Origin: Ruminococcus flavefaciens MA2007
Lineage (GTDB): Bacteria; Bacillota; Clostridia; Oscillospirales; Ruminococcaceae
DNA length: 64,000 bases
Reading direction: 5' to 3'
Assembly: GCF_000621845.1 (NCBI RefSeq)
Contig: NZ_KK211354.1
Location: forward strand, 272,733 to 336,732
Position 1 is the first letter of the stretch. Each line of letters opens with the position of its first letter. The translations under genes were made by a program, and so were the position numbers. Under the pieces are notes generated by a model. That model made no database searches. It worked only from the letters and a program-made list of their open reading frames with translations, and was not told the origin of the DNA. Below, one piece after another: positions 47,688-58,088 of the stretch.

Positions 47688-50000
47688 ATGAATGAGACCA
47701 AAAACAAAAATTTCGATCTGAAAGCGTTCCTGCTGAGAACGCTCACAGACCCCGTGCTGTGGTACACGATTCTGATAATGACATCGCTCATGTATCATTA
47801 CCGCAACCGCGATACCACAAAGACCGATAATCAGGGATATATCTTTGCGCTGGGCTGGGGACTGTGCAGTTTTTTCCTCGGCTGGATAATGTTCAGAATA
47901 TTTGATTTCATGAAAAAGCATAATTTCCTCGGCTTTTTCATGTATGCGGCTCTTGTTGTCGTATTCGGCGCGGGAGTCCGTGAGGCGATCAACATAGGTA
48001 AAAAGGACTATTCTATCCTATGGGGACTTTGGTTCCTTACACCGCAGGATACCATGAGCTTCAACTTCTGGTATGCGGCTGCCTTTTATCTGTTGTTCAT
48101 GCTTTTCATGGGCTCGGTAATTTACTATTTTACGCGCATAAGATACAGGATATTCATGAATTTCCTGATATTCATCATTCCTTTCTCCATTTACGGTAAG
48201 GAATATGAAAAAATGCCCACAGTATTCATTATTCTTCTGGCTGTGGGATATATACTTCTCATGGTCTACTACAGACAGCTTACGGATACCGAAAGCACGG
48301 TATTCGTGGAAAGAAGAAAATCATGGAAGCCAATTGCGGTCTATGCCGTGATCTTTGCGGCGGCGGCGGCTATTTTTCCGAAGCCTGCTGTCGTGGCGGA
48401 CAGAACTGTCCTCGAAACTCTCATCGACGCCGATCAGTTCACTGATAAGCTCAATGCGATGATAGACATTTTCCGTGATACCACTACGGGAGAACAGTTC
48501 CGCTCAAATAACGATGATACCCTCATCTATGAGGTAAGAGCAGACGGTCCTCTGAGGATCAAGACTGCTACTCATTCCACCTACAGCTATCAGGACGATA
48601 AGTGGAGCATTGAGGATATGGACAGCAGATTTAGCACCAAGAAAGGCGATGTTCCTGTTGATATCGGCTGTCATATGGGGATCGCAGGCGCTGTTCTCGA
48701 AGCGGCTTCTATCGACAGTGAGTTTGCCGAGAAATACGGGCTTACAGAGTTTGTGGAGAACGGCCTTGACGAGCCTGATATCAGAGAGGCTGAATTCTAC
48801 AGCTTATTCGGACGCGCAGGCATAACCAAGGGCACGGATATGGCTCCTGTACCGCAGTTTGCCATAGCTATGACTGATTCTACAAGAAAGCATGACGTAG
48901 TCCGTCTTCGCGGCGGCACGGTCTATGCTGTAGATAAGTATTTTGCCACAGATGAATTTTTTTCATTTGTTTATGATGATGATACCTTCTTCATGAGCGC
49001 TGAAAACAACAAATTCATCAATAAGCTGGCAGAATGCGATTATGAGGAGCTTCTCCTTGACGCAAGCTTTATCCTCGACGAAAACCTTACTGACGAAAGC
49101 TCAGAGGATTATGTGCAGAAATGCAGATATATCGACATAGACTATATGCTCTATGACGATTATCAGGAGTATCTTCTTGATTACGGCGGAAAAAGCAACA
49201 TAAAGGCTCTTTCCGACGAGATAACAAAGGGCTGTCAGACAGAATACGAAAAGGCTAAGGCGATAGAGCGGTATTTTTATAATAACGACTACGTCTATAA
49301 CCTTAAATACAAAAAAGAAAAGGGCGAAAACGCAGAAGACTTCCTGTTCAGTACAAAAACAGGCGTCTGCTACGAATACGCCACTGCAATGGTGCTTCTT
49401 GCACGTGCCGCAGGTATCCCCGCAAGATACTGCGAGGGCTACAATATGACTCATAATGAGGGCGGCAGATTTGTGGGCAGTACCAATTATTCGATCCGCG
49501 CAAAGGACTTGCACGGCTTCCCCGAGCTTTATATAAGGGGCTATGGCTGGGCAAGCTTTGAGCCTACCGTTGCCGATATTGTGGAAACGGGCAATAAAAA
49601 AGCCTCGACTGCTACGGATATGCTTTCATATGCAGGCCTGATGATACTGGCAGGCGCAATGCTGGTACTGCTGTTTGCATTCGTATATCCCATGCTGTCA
49701 CATAAATGGTTCATTTTCAGAGGAAAAAAACGCAATCCGAATGACGCTGTCAGAGCTGTAATGCACAGGATTTGCAAGGTCTATGGTATCGAAAACGTCA
49801 ATACCTCAAATGAGGCGGCGGCTCTCGTACATGAGATGTCGGGCGCAGATATCACGGATACTGCTGAGTTATTCGACAGGTCGGTCTACGGCAGTGTTAC
49901 TCTGAGTGAGCAAGAAAAAGAAAAGGCGATGAACGAATATATCAGAGCATATGATGAGTTCAGAGAAGCCAGAAAAAGGAGACGCATAAAAAGCCGATAA
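47688..50000 (+). CDS. Transglutaminase-like membrane protein (TgpA-type)
   Basis: A 770-aa protein. The N-terminal 250 residues carry about six membrane helices. An extracytoplasmic region of about 400 residues ends in the transglutaminase core: Cys in TKTGVCYEYATAMVLLARAA, His in AKDLHGFPELYIRGYGWASF, Asp/Glu near FEPTVAD. Another membrane helix (MLSYAGLMILAGAMLVLLFA) and a cytoplasmic DUF4129-like tail follow. Third gene of the MoxR operon, 2 bp after the DUF58 gene. The catalytic Cys-His pair is present, so protease or transamidase activity at the cell surface is possible. Confidence 0.9.
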   Translation: MNETKNKNFDLKAFLLRTLTDPVLWYTILIMTSLMYHYRNRDTTKTDNQGYIFALGWGLCSFFLGWIMFRIFDFMKKHNFLGFFMYAALVVVFGAGVREAINIGKKDYSILWGLWFLTPQDTMSFNFWYAAAFYLLFMLFMGSVIYYFTRIRYRIFMNFLIFIIPFSIYGKEYEKMPTVFIILLAVGYILLMVYYRQLTDTESTVFVERRKSWKPIAVYAVIFAAAAAIFPKPAVVADRTVLETLIDADQFTDKLNAMIDIFRDTTTGEQFRSNNDDTLIYEVRADGPLRIKTATHSTYSYQDDKWSIEDMDSRFSTKKGDVPVDIGCHMGIAGAVLEAASIDSEFAEKYGLTEFVENGLDEPDIREAEFYSLFGRAGITKGTDMAPVPQFAIAMTDSTRKHDVVRLRGGTVYAVDKYFATDEFFSFVYDDDTFFMSAENNKFINKLAECDYEELLLDASFILDENLTDESSEDYVQKCRYIDIDYMLYDDYQEYLLDYGGKSNIKALSDEITKGCQTEYEKAKAIERYFYNNDYVYNLKYKKEKGENAEDFLFSTKTGVCYEYATAMVLLARAAGIPARYCEGYNMTHNEGGRFVGSTNYSIRAKDLHGFPELYIRGYGWASFEPTVADIVETGNKKASTATDMLSYAGLMILAGAMLVLLFAFVYPMLSHKWFIFRGKKRNPNDAVRAVMHRICKVYGIENVNTSNEAAALVHEMSGADITDTAELFDRSVYGSVTLSEQEKEKAMNEYIRAYDEFREARKRRRIKSR

Positions 50001-50021
50001 CGTAAATACGGAGGTTGGATT

Positions 50022-51224
50022 ATGCGAACTGTAAAAGAAAAAGGAATATTTTCTGTCCTGCTTGCATTTTTTATCCTTATCGGAATGCTTGCGGGAGCGT
50101 GTCAGACGAATAACAAGGCTCATGCAGCCGACGACTTCAGACTCTGGAGACAGAATGACGAGCGCTGGGGCAGCTATGCTATCGGCGGTTCTACAGTGCG
50201 CAGCTCAGGCTGCTACATAACCTCTATCGCAATGGCTGCGGTTGCTTCGGGAGCTAAGGATACCGAAAGCTTTGATCCGGGTGTGTTTGCAAAGACTCTC
50301 AATGATATGAAGGCTTTCAATCAGTGGGGCGGACTCAGTGCGTGGGGCTCCGTCAACAAGGCTATCCCCGAGGTAAGCATCGCTACGGCAAATCTGAACT
50401 TCAAGTCGGATACTCAGAGCGGAAAGGCTTCTGAGATAAAGGAATATCTCGACAAGGGACTTTACGTTATATGCAATGTGGGCGGACACTGGGTGTATAT
50501 CGACGGTATCATCGGTGACGACGTGTATATGGCTGATCCTGCCAAGGACGAGATACTCATGTTTGAGGCATATGATAACAAGAATATAACAGTTTTTCAG
50601 GCGATCAAGGGCAAGAATCCGTATAAAGGCTTCACACCTCTTGAAATACCGGAAAAAGATACCGAAACTTCTACAGTAACTTCCTCTATAACAACTACAG
50701 CGGCTGCTGCGCTGACAACTACAACAGCAGTGCAGACTAAAGCCAAAACAACAACTGTCACAACAACAAAAGCGCAGACCACTCCGCGCCCTGCCGTTAC
50801 TACGGTGACTTATAAGGCAGGAGAGTATTACTGCTCCGACAGCGTGCCTGTAAAGGTATGGTCGGACATTAAGGCTCAAAAGGACGCTATAGCTTCACTT
50901 TCATACGGAAACGTTGTCAGGGTGCTCAGCGTCAGCGGAACAGTGGGCGAGGTGAAAATAGGCGGCAGAAACGGCTATGTTGAGCTGACAAAGCTTGAAT
51001 ATGCAGGCGAGCCCGAAGAATATGAAGCAGGCGACGTTAATAACGACGGCAGCTTCGATACCTATGACTTAGCGCTTATAAACGAGTACCTCAACAGTCT
51101 CGGCAAGCTGCCCGAGGGTATCTCAGTGCTTACAACCTCGGAGATAGCTGCTGCTGATATCAGCGGCGACGGCATTGTTGATAACAATGATGTGCTCTTA
51201 TATCTTATGCTTATTTGCAATTAA
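50022..51224 (+). CDS. Secreted C39-like peptidase with SH3-like and dockerin modules
   Basis: A 400-aa protein. The signal peptide (IFSVLLAFFILIGMLAGACQ) has a possible lipobox LAGAC; cleavage near NKAHA is the alternative. The C39_2-like domain has WRQNDERWG and SSGCYITSIAMAAVA with the nucleophile Cys (about 67) and NVGGHWVYIDGI with the His (about 154). A Thr-rich linker (TTTTAVQTKAKTTTVTTTKA) leads to an SH3-like segment. The C-terminus is a type I dockerin with two Ca-binding repeats, GDVNNDGSFDTYDLALINEY and ADISGDGIVDNNDVLLYLML. RBS GGAGG. It lies 21 bp after the transglutaminase gene. Role in a cellulosome-like complex is inferred. Confidence 0.88.
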   Translation: MRTVKEKGIFSVLLAFFILIGMLAGACQTNNKAHAADDFRLWRQNDERWGSYAIGGSTVRSSGCYITSIAMAAVASGAKDTESFDPGVFAKTLNDMKAFNQWGGLSAWGSVNKAIPEVSIATANLNFKSDTQSGKASEIKEYLDKGLYVICNVGGHWVYIDGIIGDDVYMADPAKDEILMFEAYDNKNITVFQAIKGKNPYKGFTPLEIPEKDTETSTVTSSITTTAAAALTTTTAVQTKAKTTTVTTTKAQTTPRPAVTTVTYKAGEYYCSDSVPVKVWSDIKAQKDAIASLSYGNVVRVLSVSGTVGEVKIGGRNGYVELTKLEYAGEPEEYEAGDVNNDGSFDTYDLALINEYLNSLGKLPEGISVLTTSEIAAADISGDGIVDNNDVLLYLMLICN

Positions 51225-51239
51225 GGAGTAATTTAACTA

Positions 51240-52205
51240 ATGGAATGGACAGAAGTCAACATTTATACCACTACCGAGGGCATTGAGCTTCTCTGCTCAA
51301 AGCTGGGAGACATCGGCATCAAGGGCTTTTCCATAAAGGATCCCGAGGATTTCAAGGAGTTCCTTGAAAATAAGAACGGTCAGTGGGACTATATCGACGA
51401 CGACCTTATGGGACTTTCCGAGTGTGAGACCTGCGTCACGGTCTATATACCGACAAACGGTCAGGGAGCAGAAATGCTCATCGCTATCAAGTCCATGCTT
51501 GCCGAGATGAAGGCAGCCGATACCGAGGGCGCTTACGGCAGACTTGAAGCCGAAATGTCAAGTATCCGCGAGGAGGACTGGGCTAACAACTGGAAGCAGT
51601 ACTTCAAGCCCTTCAAGGTAGGCGAAAAGCTGGTCATCAAGCCCTCATGGGAGGAGTATGACAACTCCGACGGCAGGATAATCCTTGAAATTGATCCTGC
51701 TTCAAGCTTCGGCACAGGCAAGCACCATACCACAAGGCTTTGTCTTGAGGTACTGGAAAAGTACCTGAATAAGGGCGACAAGCTTCTGGATATGGGCTGC
51801 GGCAGCGGTATACTCTCTATCGGAGCTATGCTTTTAGGCGCAAAGAGCGCTGTTGCAGTGGATATCGAGGAAAATGCGGCGGTAACTGCTCTTGAAAATG
51901 CAGTCAAGAACCACATTTCACCCGATGTTTACAAGACCTACTTCGGCAATATCCTTACCGACGAGAAGCTTGCCGATGAGATAGACGACAAGTATGACAT
52001 AATCGCAGCAAATATCGTTGCGGACGTACTCATCGCCATGAAGGAAAGCTTCCTGCGCTACCTTAAAAAAGGCGGTATCCTCATTGTTTCGGGTATCATC
52101 GAGGAGCGTATGGACGAGGTCATAGACGCGCTGAAGTCTGTTGGCTTCAAGGAGCCTGAGCCCGAAGTCCGCGAGGGCTGGGCAGCAGTTAAATTCACAG
52201 TTTAA
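51240..52205 (+). CDS. prmA: Ribosomal protein L11 methyltransferase
   Basis: A 321-aa enzyme. The N-terminal substrate domain begins MEWTEVNIYTTTEGIELLC and contains REEDWANNWKQYFKPFKVG. The SAM-binding domain has LEIDPASSFGTGKHHTTRLC, LLDMGCGSGILSIGAMLLGA, and IIAANIVADVLIAM, the PrmA-typical NIVADVL stretch. It methylates ribosomal protein L11. RBS AAGGAG lies 10 nt before the ATG; 15 bp after the dockerin protein gene. Confidence 0.96.
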   Translation: MEWTEVNIYTTTEGIELLCSKLGDIGIKGFSIKDPEDFKEFLENKNGQWDYIDDDLMGLSECETCVTVYIPTNGQGAEMLIAIKSMLAEMKAADTEGAYGRLEAEMSSIREEDWANNWKQYFKPFKVGEKLVIKPSWEEYDNSDGRIILEIDPASSFGTGKHHTTRLCLEVLEKYLNKGDKLLDMGCGSGILSIGAMLLGAKSAVAVDIEENAAVTALENAVKNHISPDVYKTYFGNILTDEKLADEIDDKYDIIAANIVADVLIAMKESFLRYLKKGGILIVSGIIEERMDEVIDALKSVGFKEPEPEVREGWAAVKFTV

Positions 52206-52253
52206 TATTATGCAGAGCATATATTGATATCATCAAATTAAGGAGAATAGAAA

Positions 52254-53456
52254 ATGGGAATTTTCAAGAAGAAAAACAACAATAATCAGAAGACAGAGGA
52301 AGTTCAGAATACTGATATAAGAGCTGACATAAAGAGCATGGTGCTCGAAAACCTCAACGAGAAGCTGAAGGGTACTCTCTATGATGACTGTGTCATTATG
52401 CCAAAGGGCTTTACCATTGATGTTCAGGTAGGCAAGGCAGATGAAACTGATGGTGTACTTATACTTCAGACTATCTTTATCGTAAAGCACGACGACTTCG
52501 ACGAGCCCCTTATCGAGCCTGTTGACTCACAGGGCAAGGACGAGACAGAGGCTGCTAAAATGGCTGTAGAAATATTCTACGGCGGCGTATGGCACCCGCT
52601 CGACCAGTCTATCGCAAAGAAAAATCCACAGTATGTACCTGTTGATTTTCTCAGACAGCACTACGATTTCGATATGTACTGCCAGTCTGTAGTAAGAATA
52701 GGCGTTAAGGACAAGCCGCCAACGATGCTGGTTAACTTCATCAGCACAGAGATACCTAAGTATCTGGGCTCAAAGAAGTACTACTGGCTGAGAATATATC
52801 TTGCAAAGTACAAGGAGAAGAAGATAATCGAGGTCCGTATGAACGGCTCTGTGCTTGTAGAGCTTCCTAAGTACTTTGAGAAGTATGTTGAAGAAGAAAT
52901 GTTTGCTGATGAGACCTTTGTTTCAGAGAAGCAGTACGCTATCTTCGTTCAGCGTGAGGACGACCAGTGCCCGTTCGACAAGGAGCTGGTAATGAACGCT
53001 GCAAGAGAGACTATCAGCATGATGGAGAAGATAAACAACCACGACGAGTATGTTGCAATGGCTGACAAGCTCGAGGAGCTGGTCGGCGGCAACAAGGGAC
53101 TTGCAGGCGAGATAAGAGTATTTATCCCCGAGATATTTGCAAAGTTCACACTGGGCTACCGTGAGGGCGACAGCCTCTTCCTCCTTGAGGGCGAGGGCGA
53201 CGCACAGCAGAGCATCGAGTTCAAGAAAACTCAGCTCCGTACCTATTTCTATCTCCAGCAGGCTATACTTGAATATCTCAGCACAAACCCGAGTCAGGAG
53301 AACGTAACACGTATCGTTACAAACAGCGTTGCTTTCAGAGAACTCAAGAGAGCTATCGACACTGCTAAGGAGCAGGGCAAGGAGATCAAGCCAAACGACC
53401 TCTATGTTCCGGGTACAAGCTATAAGATAGGCGAGGAGAACTACAGAGTCTGGTAA
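52254..53456 (+). CDS. Uncharacterised 400-aa protein
   Basis: A soluble acidic protein with no signal peptide or membrane segment. A short basic Asn/Lys start (MGIFKKKNNNNQKTEE) is followed by an alpha/beta body: VLENLNEKLKGTLYDDCVIM, DETDGVLILQTIFIVKHDDF, VDFLRQHYDFDMYCQSVVRI, KKYYWLRIYLAKYKEKKIIE. Lys, Glu and Tyr are abundant. It resembles a clostridial family of unknown function, possibly DUF6348, though this cannot be confirmed here. RBS AAGGAG. It stands between prmA and rplU with its own spacing; highly biased codon use suggests good expression. Confidence 0.8.
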   Translation: MGIFKKKNNNNQKTEEVQNTDIRADIKSMVLENLNEKLKGTLYDDCVIMPKGFTIDVQVGKADETDGVLILQTIFIVKHDDFDEPLIEPVDSQGKDETEAAKMAVEIFYGGVWHPLDQSIAKKNPQYVPVDFLRQHYDFDMYCQSVVRIGVKDKPPTMLVNFISTEIPKYLGSKKYYWLRIYLAKYKEKKIIEVRMNGSVLVELPKYFEKYVEEEMFADETFVSEKQYAIFVQREDDQCPFDKELVMNAARETISMMEKINNHDEYVAMADKLEELVGGNKGLAGEIRVFIPEIFAKFTLGYREGDSLFLLEGEGDAQQSIEFKKTQLRTYFYLQQAILEYLSTNPSQENVTRIVTNSVAFRELKRAIDTAKEQGKEIKPNDLYVPGTSYKIGEENYRVW

Positions 53457-53486
53457 GCTGAATATTTCACTGCATAAAAACGCATT

Positions 53487-53509
53487 TTCCCCCGCCGCAG
53501 GCGGGGGAA
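53487..53509. repeat. 10-bp perfect palindrome upstream of rplU
   Basis: TTCCCCCGCC/GGCGGGGGAA with loop GCA. No T-run on the plus strand; REP-like rather than a clear terminator. Confidence 0.6.
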
Positions 53510-53584
53510 TGACATATAAGCCCCAAAATCTTTTGGCTATATTGAAAGTAAATGATTTTGCATAGGGAATATTGCAAAAAAAGC

Positions 53585-53698
53585 TTGACAAAGCCGTATC
53601 TTTGTGATAAAATATTATTGCCGCTTGTAAACAGGCTTTAAAGTTGTGCGCTCACACGCCTGTAACAGCGAGTTTATTGAAAAGGCAGGTGCCACAAT
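53585..53698 (+). promoter_or_regulatory. Promoter and L21-type leader of rplU
   Basis: TTGACA (53585-53590), 17-bp spacer, TAAAAT (53608-53613). The 80-nt leader carries the segments expected of the ribosomal L21 leader: an ACAGGC...GCCTGT stem (53651/53662 region) and AAGGCAGGTG placing the RBS at its end. It is an autoregulatory element by analogy. Confidence 0.65.
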
Positions 53699-54010
53699 AT
53701 GTACGCAGTTATTGAAACCGGCGGAAAGCAGTATCAGGTAAACGAGGGAGATATCATCTTCATCGAGAAGCTCGCAGCTGAGGCTGATGAGACAGTTACT
53801 TTCGACAAGGTAGTAGCTCTCGGAGCAGACGATGGACTCAAGATCGGTACACCTTATGTTGACGGTGCAGCTGTAAGCGCAAAGGTTCTGAAGAACGGCA
53901 AGGCTAAGAAGATCACTGTTTTCACTTACAAGCCTAAGAAGGGTGAAAAGAGAAAGCAGGGACACAGACAGCCTTACACTCAGGTCAAGATCGAAGCTAT
54001 CAAGGCTTGA
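53699..54010 (+). CDS. rplU: 50S ribosomal protein L21
   Basis: A 103-aa L21: [48 protein letters not shown], and the RNA-binding end [25 protein letters not shown] before the ATG. First gene of rplU-prp-rpmA, the conserved Firmicutes order. Confidence 0.99.
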   Translation: MYAVIETGGKQYQVNEGDIIFIEKLAAEADETVTFDKVVALGADDGLKIGTPYVDGAAVSAKVLKNGKAKKITVFTYKPKKGEKRKQGHRQPYTQVKIEAIKA

Positions 54011-54012
54011 TC

Positions 54013-54324
54013 ATGATCCGCGCAGAATTTTATGAAAAGCAGGGACTTCTGACAGGCTTTAAGTTCAGCGGCCACTCAGGCTATGCCGAGAGCGGAAAGG
54101 ACGTTGTCTGTGCGGCTGTTTCATCAGCGGTACAGCTTACTGCAAATATCCTCGATGAATTCGGTTTGAAGCCGCAGGTGACTGTGGGGGATAACGTTAT
54201 CGAATGTATCTGCGGTGACGGGGGAGAGATACCTTCGCGTCTGCTGAGTGTTTTAAAACAGCACTTTGAGGCTATACTGGAAGAGTACCCTAACACGATC
54301 AAAATCACTATTTCGGAGGTGTAA
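54013..54324 (+). CDS. prp: Ribosomal-processing cysteine protease Prp
   Basis: A 103-aa protease: [20 protein letters not shown], then the catalytic His and Cys in [19 protein letters not shown]. Prp removes the N-terminal extension of L27, whose gene follows and has that extension. ATG 54013 is chosen; a TTG two codons earlier overlaps the rplU stop. The end of the gene carries GGAGGTG, the RBS of rpmA. Confidence 0.95.
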   Translation: MIRAEFYEKQGLLTGFKFSGHSGYAESGKDVVCAAVSSAVQLTANILDEFGLKPQVTVGDNVIECICGDGGEIPSRLLSVLKQHFEAILEEYPNTIKITISEV

Positions 54325-54326
54325 GT

Positions 54327-54611
54327 ATGTTTAAAATTAGTATGCAGTTCTTTGCTCATAAGAAGGGCGGCGGATCCACAAAGAACGGACGTGACTCTGA
54401 GGCTAAGAGACTTGGCGTTAAGAGAGCAGACGGTCAGTTTGTTAAGGCTGGCAACATTCTCGTTCGTCAGAGAGGAACACATATCCACCCTGGTAACGGT
54501 GTCGGCATCGGTTCAGATGATACATTATTCGCTACAGTAAGCGGTAAGGTAAAGTTTGAGCGTTACGGACGTGACCGTAAGAAGGTTTCTGTTTACGAGA
54601 TTGAGCAGTAA
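54327..54611 (+). CDS. rpmA: 50S ribosomal protein L27 (with Prp-cleaved N-terminus)
   Basis: A 94-aa L27. The first nine residues MFKISMQFF precede [20 protein letters not shown]; removal after FF by Prp yields the N-terminus that reaches the peptidyl-transferase centre. [20 protein letters not shown] is typical. It follows prp by 2 bp and ends at a terminator. Confidence 0.99.
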   Translation: MFKISMQFFAHKKGGGSTKNGRDSEAKRLGVKRADGQFVKAGNILVRQRGTHIHPGNGVGIGSDDTLFATVSGKVKFERYGRDRKKVSVYEIEQ

Positions 54612-54629
54612 CAGCCATAACGTGACAAT

Positions 54630-54658
54630 AAATCCCGAGCTTTCGCTTGGGATTTTTC
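54630..54658 (+). terminator. Terminator after rpmA
   Basis: AATCCCGAGC/GCTTGGGATT with loop TTTC and a TTTTTC tail. Confidence 0.85.
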
Positions 54659-54663
54659 TTTAG

Positions 54664-55956
<1,293 letters not shown>

Positions 55957-55957
55957 T

Positions 55958-56380
55958 ATGAGCACAGAAAAACTTACCGAGCGTGAAGCTAATTCATACA
56001 GTCCGCTGACTCTTGCATTTCTGGGAGACAGCGTTTACGATACCCTTGTGAGGGAGTATCTGCTTCGTCGGGCAAATATGCCTGTTGCGAAGCTCCATTC
56101 CGCAAAGATAAAGCTTGTTTGTGCGGAGTTCCAGTCAAAGGCGTATGACCTTGTAGCTGAGAAGCTCAGCAACCATGAGCTTGCGGTGCTGAAAAGAGGC
56201 AGGAATGCCACGGGAAATACAGTTCCCAAGCACGCCGACGCTGCGGAATACCGCAGAGCTACGGCGCTGGAGTGCCTTTTCGGCTATCTCTATCTCACAG
56301 GCGGAAATGAACGTATTAGGGAACTGTTTGAACTTATTATAAATTCAAATATAAACGAAAATGAACAGATAGGAGTGTAA
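55958..56380 (+). CDS. mrnC: Mini-ribonuclease III
   Basis: A 140-aa RNase III-like catalytic domain without a dsRNA-binding domain: SPLTLAFLGDSVYDTLVREY (signature with Asp), KLHSAKIKLVCAEFQSKAYD, ATALECLFGYLYLTGGNERI. Mini-III processes 23S rRNA ends. One base separates it from the obgE stop codon. The gene is followed by yebC with AGGAG in its last codons. Confidence 0.95.
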   Translation: MSTEKLTEREANSYSPLTLAFLGDSVYDTLVREYLLRRANMPVAKLHSAKIKLVCAEFQSKAYDLVAEKLSNHELAVLKRGRNATGNTVPKHADAAEYRRATALECLFGYLYLTGGNERIRELFELIINSNINENEQIGV

Positions 56381-56383
56381 ACT

Positions 56384-57118
56384 ATGTCAGGTCATTCAAA
56401 ATGGAACAATATCAAACGTAAAAAGGAAGCTACCGACGCTGCAAAGGGCAAGATTTTCACCAAGATCGGACGTGAGATCACCGTTGTAGTTAAGGAGGGC
56501 GGTCCCGATCCTAACAACAACAGCAAGCTTCGTGACCTTATCGCCAAGGCAAAGTCCAACAACGTGCCTAACGACAATATCGAGCGTATCATCAAGAAGG
56601 CAGCAGGCGACGGCGACAAGAACAACTATGAGAACATCACCTACGAGGGATACGGTCCTAACGGCGTAGCTGTTATCGTAGAGTGTCTTACAGACAACAG
56701 AAACAGAACAGCAGGCGAGGTTCGTCACTATTTCGATAAGTTCGGCGGCAACCTCGGTACTATCGGCTGTGTATCATTCATGTTCACAAACAAGGGTATC
56801 GTTATCCTTGAGAACACAGGTTTCGACGAGGACAAGGTAATGGAAGACGTATTCGAGTTCGGCGGCGAGGACTTCGACATCAACGAGGAAACAGTTGAGA
56901 TCGAGTGCGCTCCCGAGAGCGTTCACGCTCTCCGCGAGGGACTTACAGAAAAGGGCTATAATGTAATTTCTGCCGAGTCTGAGATGATACCTTCTACTTA
57001 TACAACTCTCACAGACGAGGATCATATCAAGAAGATGAATCTTCTCCTTGAGCACCTCGAAGAGAACGACGACGTTCAGAACGTTTACCATAACTGGGAA
57101 ATGCCTGACGAAGAATAA
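56384..57118 (+). CDS. YebC/PmpR-family protein
   Basis: A 244-aa protein: MSGHSKWNNIKRKKEATDAA, KGKIFTKIGREITVVVKEGG, NVPNDNIERIIKKAAG, YEGYGPNGVAVIVECLTDNR, GEVRHYFDKFGGNLG. Family members act as DNA-binding regulators or relieve ribosome stalling at proline stretches; which applies here is unknown. RBS AGGAG. Last gene before a terminator. Confidence 0.96.
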   Translation: MSGHSKWNNIKRKKEATDAAKGKIFTKIGREITVVVKEGGPDPNNNSKLRDLIAKAKSNNVPNDNIERIIKKAAGDGDKNNYENITYEGYGPNGVAVIVECLTDNRNRTAGEVRHYFDKFGGNLGTIGCVSFMFTNKGIVILENTGFDEDKVMEDVFEFGGEDFDINEETVEIECAPESVHALREGLTEKGYNVISAESEMIPSTYTTLTDEDHIKKMNLLLEHLEENDDVQNVYHNWEMPDEE

Positions 57119-57124
57119 TGACAT

Positions 57125-57157
57125 AAGGGACGGTTTGCGCCGTCCCTTAATTGTTTT
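57125..57157 (+). terminator. Terminator after yebC
   Basis: AAGGGACGG/CCGTCCCTT stem with a 6-nt loop, then AATTGTTTTT. Confidence 0.85.
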
Positions 57158-57177
57158 TATATGCTAACTGTAATATA

Positions 57178-57206
57178 TTGACAGGCGCTGAAATACAATG
57201 TATAAT
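57178..57206 (+). promoter_or_regulatory. Promoter of mntP
   Basis: TTGACA (57178-57183), 17-bp spacer, TATAAT (57201-57206). Confidence 0.85.
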
Positions 57207-57218
57207 AAGCATTGTTAT

Positions 57219-57367
57219 GTGAGGGAGTAGTTAACATACGAAAGTGTGCGGCAAGCCGACATACTAACGCGAAAGCGTTCGGTTTTGCCTTAAATAATGA
57301 GACTCATGTACGGCTTTATCGTCGTACCTGAGTGAGGTTCGGGTACAATGGTATCCGAATTTTTTTT
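57219..57367 (+). promoter_or_regulatory. yybP-ykoY manganese riboswitch
   Basis: The leader begins with the conserved GAGGGAGTAGTT (57221) and contains AACGCGAAAGCGTT. The cross-helix GTACGGC-TTTATC-GTCGTAC leads into CTGAGTGAG (57307-57336), segments typical of the manganese-sensing yybP-ykoY aptamer. It ends in an expression platform: stem TTCGGGTAC/GTATCCGAA with loop AATG (57338-57359) and T8. Directly in front of mntP, the expected logic is termination when Mn is low and read-through when Mn is high. Confidence 0.85.
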
Positions 57368-57384
57368 ATGAGAGGACGTTTTTT

Positions 57385-57954
57385 ATGAGTTTAGCCGAAC
57401 TTCTGCTTATCTCCGTTGGTCTTGCAATGGACGCATTTTCAGTATCAGTCTGTAAGGGGCTGAGTATGAAAAAGCTCAATTTAAAGGGCGGAGTCATAAC
57501 AGCTTTGTTCTTCGGTGTATTTCAGGGAATAATGCCTGTTATAGGATATTTTCTCGGGAGCCGCTTCGCAGACATAATAAGCTCGTTCAGCCATTGGGTG
57601 TCATTCGGACTTCTTGCCTTTATCGGCGGAAAGATGATAATTGAAGCTATAAAGGACGATGAGCAGGACGAAGCATACAAGGAGTACAGGCTCGACTTTA
57701 AGGAACTCACACTGCTTGCCATAGCAACAAGCATTGACGCACTTGCGGTAGGAATAGTTTTTGCCGCAGAAAAAACAGACCTGTTGTTCTCAGTCACTAT
57801 GATAGGCGCGATAACCTTTGCCCTTTCACTTGTGGGAGTTTTCGTCGGTCACAAGTTCGGCAGCAAATATGAGAAAAAAGCCGAGATAGCAGGCGGAACT
57901 ATACTTATACTCATAGGCTTGAAGCTTCTTCTCGAAGGTCTTGGCGTTATATAA
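57385..57954 (+). CDS. mntP: Manganese efflux pump MntP
   Basis: A 189-aa protein with six membrane helices. The metal-site motifs are GLAMDAFSVSVCKG (residues 12-25) and IATSIDALAVGIVFA, the twin acidic motifs of MntP. Exports Mn(II). Placed behind a manganese riboswitch. It ends with LKLLLEGLGVI shortly before a long hairpin that separates it from a convergent gene. Confidence 0.96.
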   Translation: MSLAELLLISVGLAMDAFSVSVCKGLSMKKLNLKGGVITALFFGVFQGIMPVIGYFLGSRFADIISSFSHWVSFGLLAFIGGKMIIEAIKDDEQDEAYKEYRLDFKELTLLAIATSIDALAVGIVFAAEKTDLLFSVTMIGAITFALSLVGVFVGHKFGSKYEKKAEIAGGTILILIGLKLLLEGLGVI

Positions 57955-57956
57955 AA

Positions 57957-58083
57957 GAAAAAGGACTGCAAGGGGAGCCCCCTTTGGCGGAATCGCAGGT
58001 TACCAAATATGAGCCGTTACTTTACGGCTCGGTAGCCCGCTTTTTCCGTTAAGGGGAGCAGCCTAAAAGCAGTCCTTTTTTGT
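57957..58083. terminator. Long nested-hairpin element between convergent genes
   Basis: The outer stem AAAAGGACTGC (57959-57969) pairs with GCAGTCCTTTT (58069-58079), flanked by an A-run on the left and a T-run on the right, so it can terminate both strands. Inside, GGTTACC/GGTAGCC (57998/58031 region) and GAGCCGT/ACGGCTC (58011/58024) form a nested double hairpin, with CGGAA/TTCCG outside them. About 125 nt is far larger than a usual terminator. Confidence 0.7.
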
Positions 58084-58088
58084 TATGT

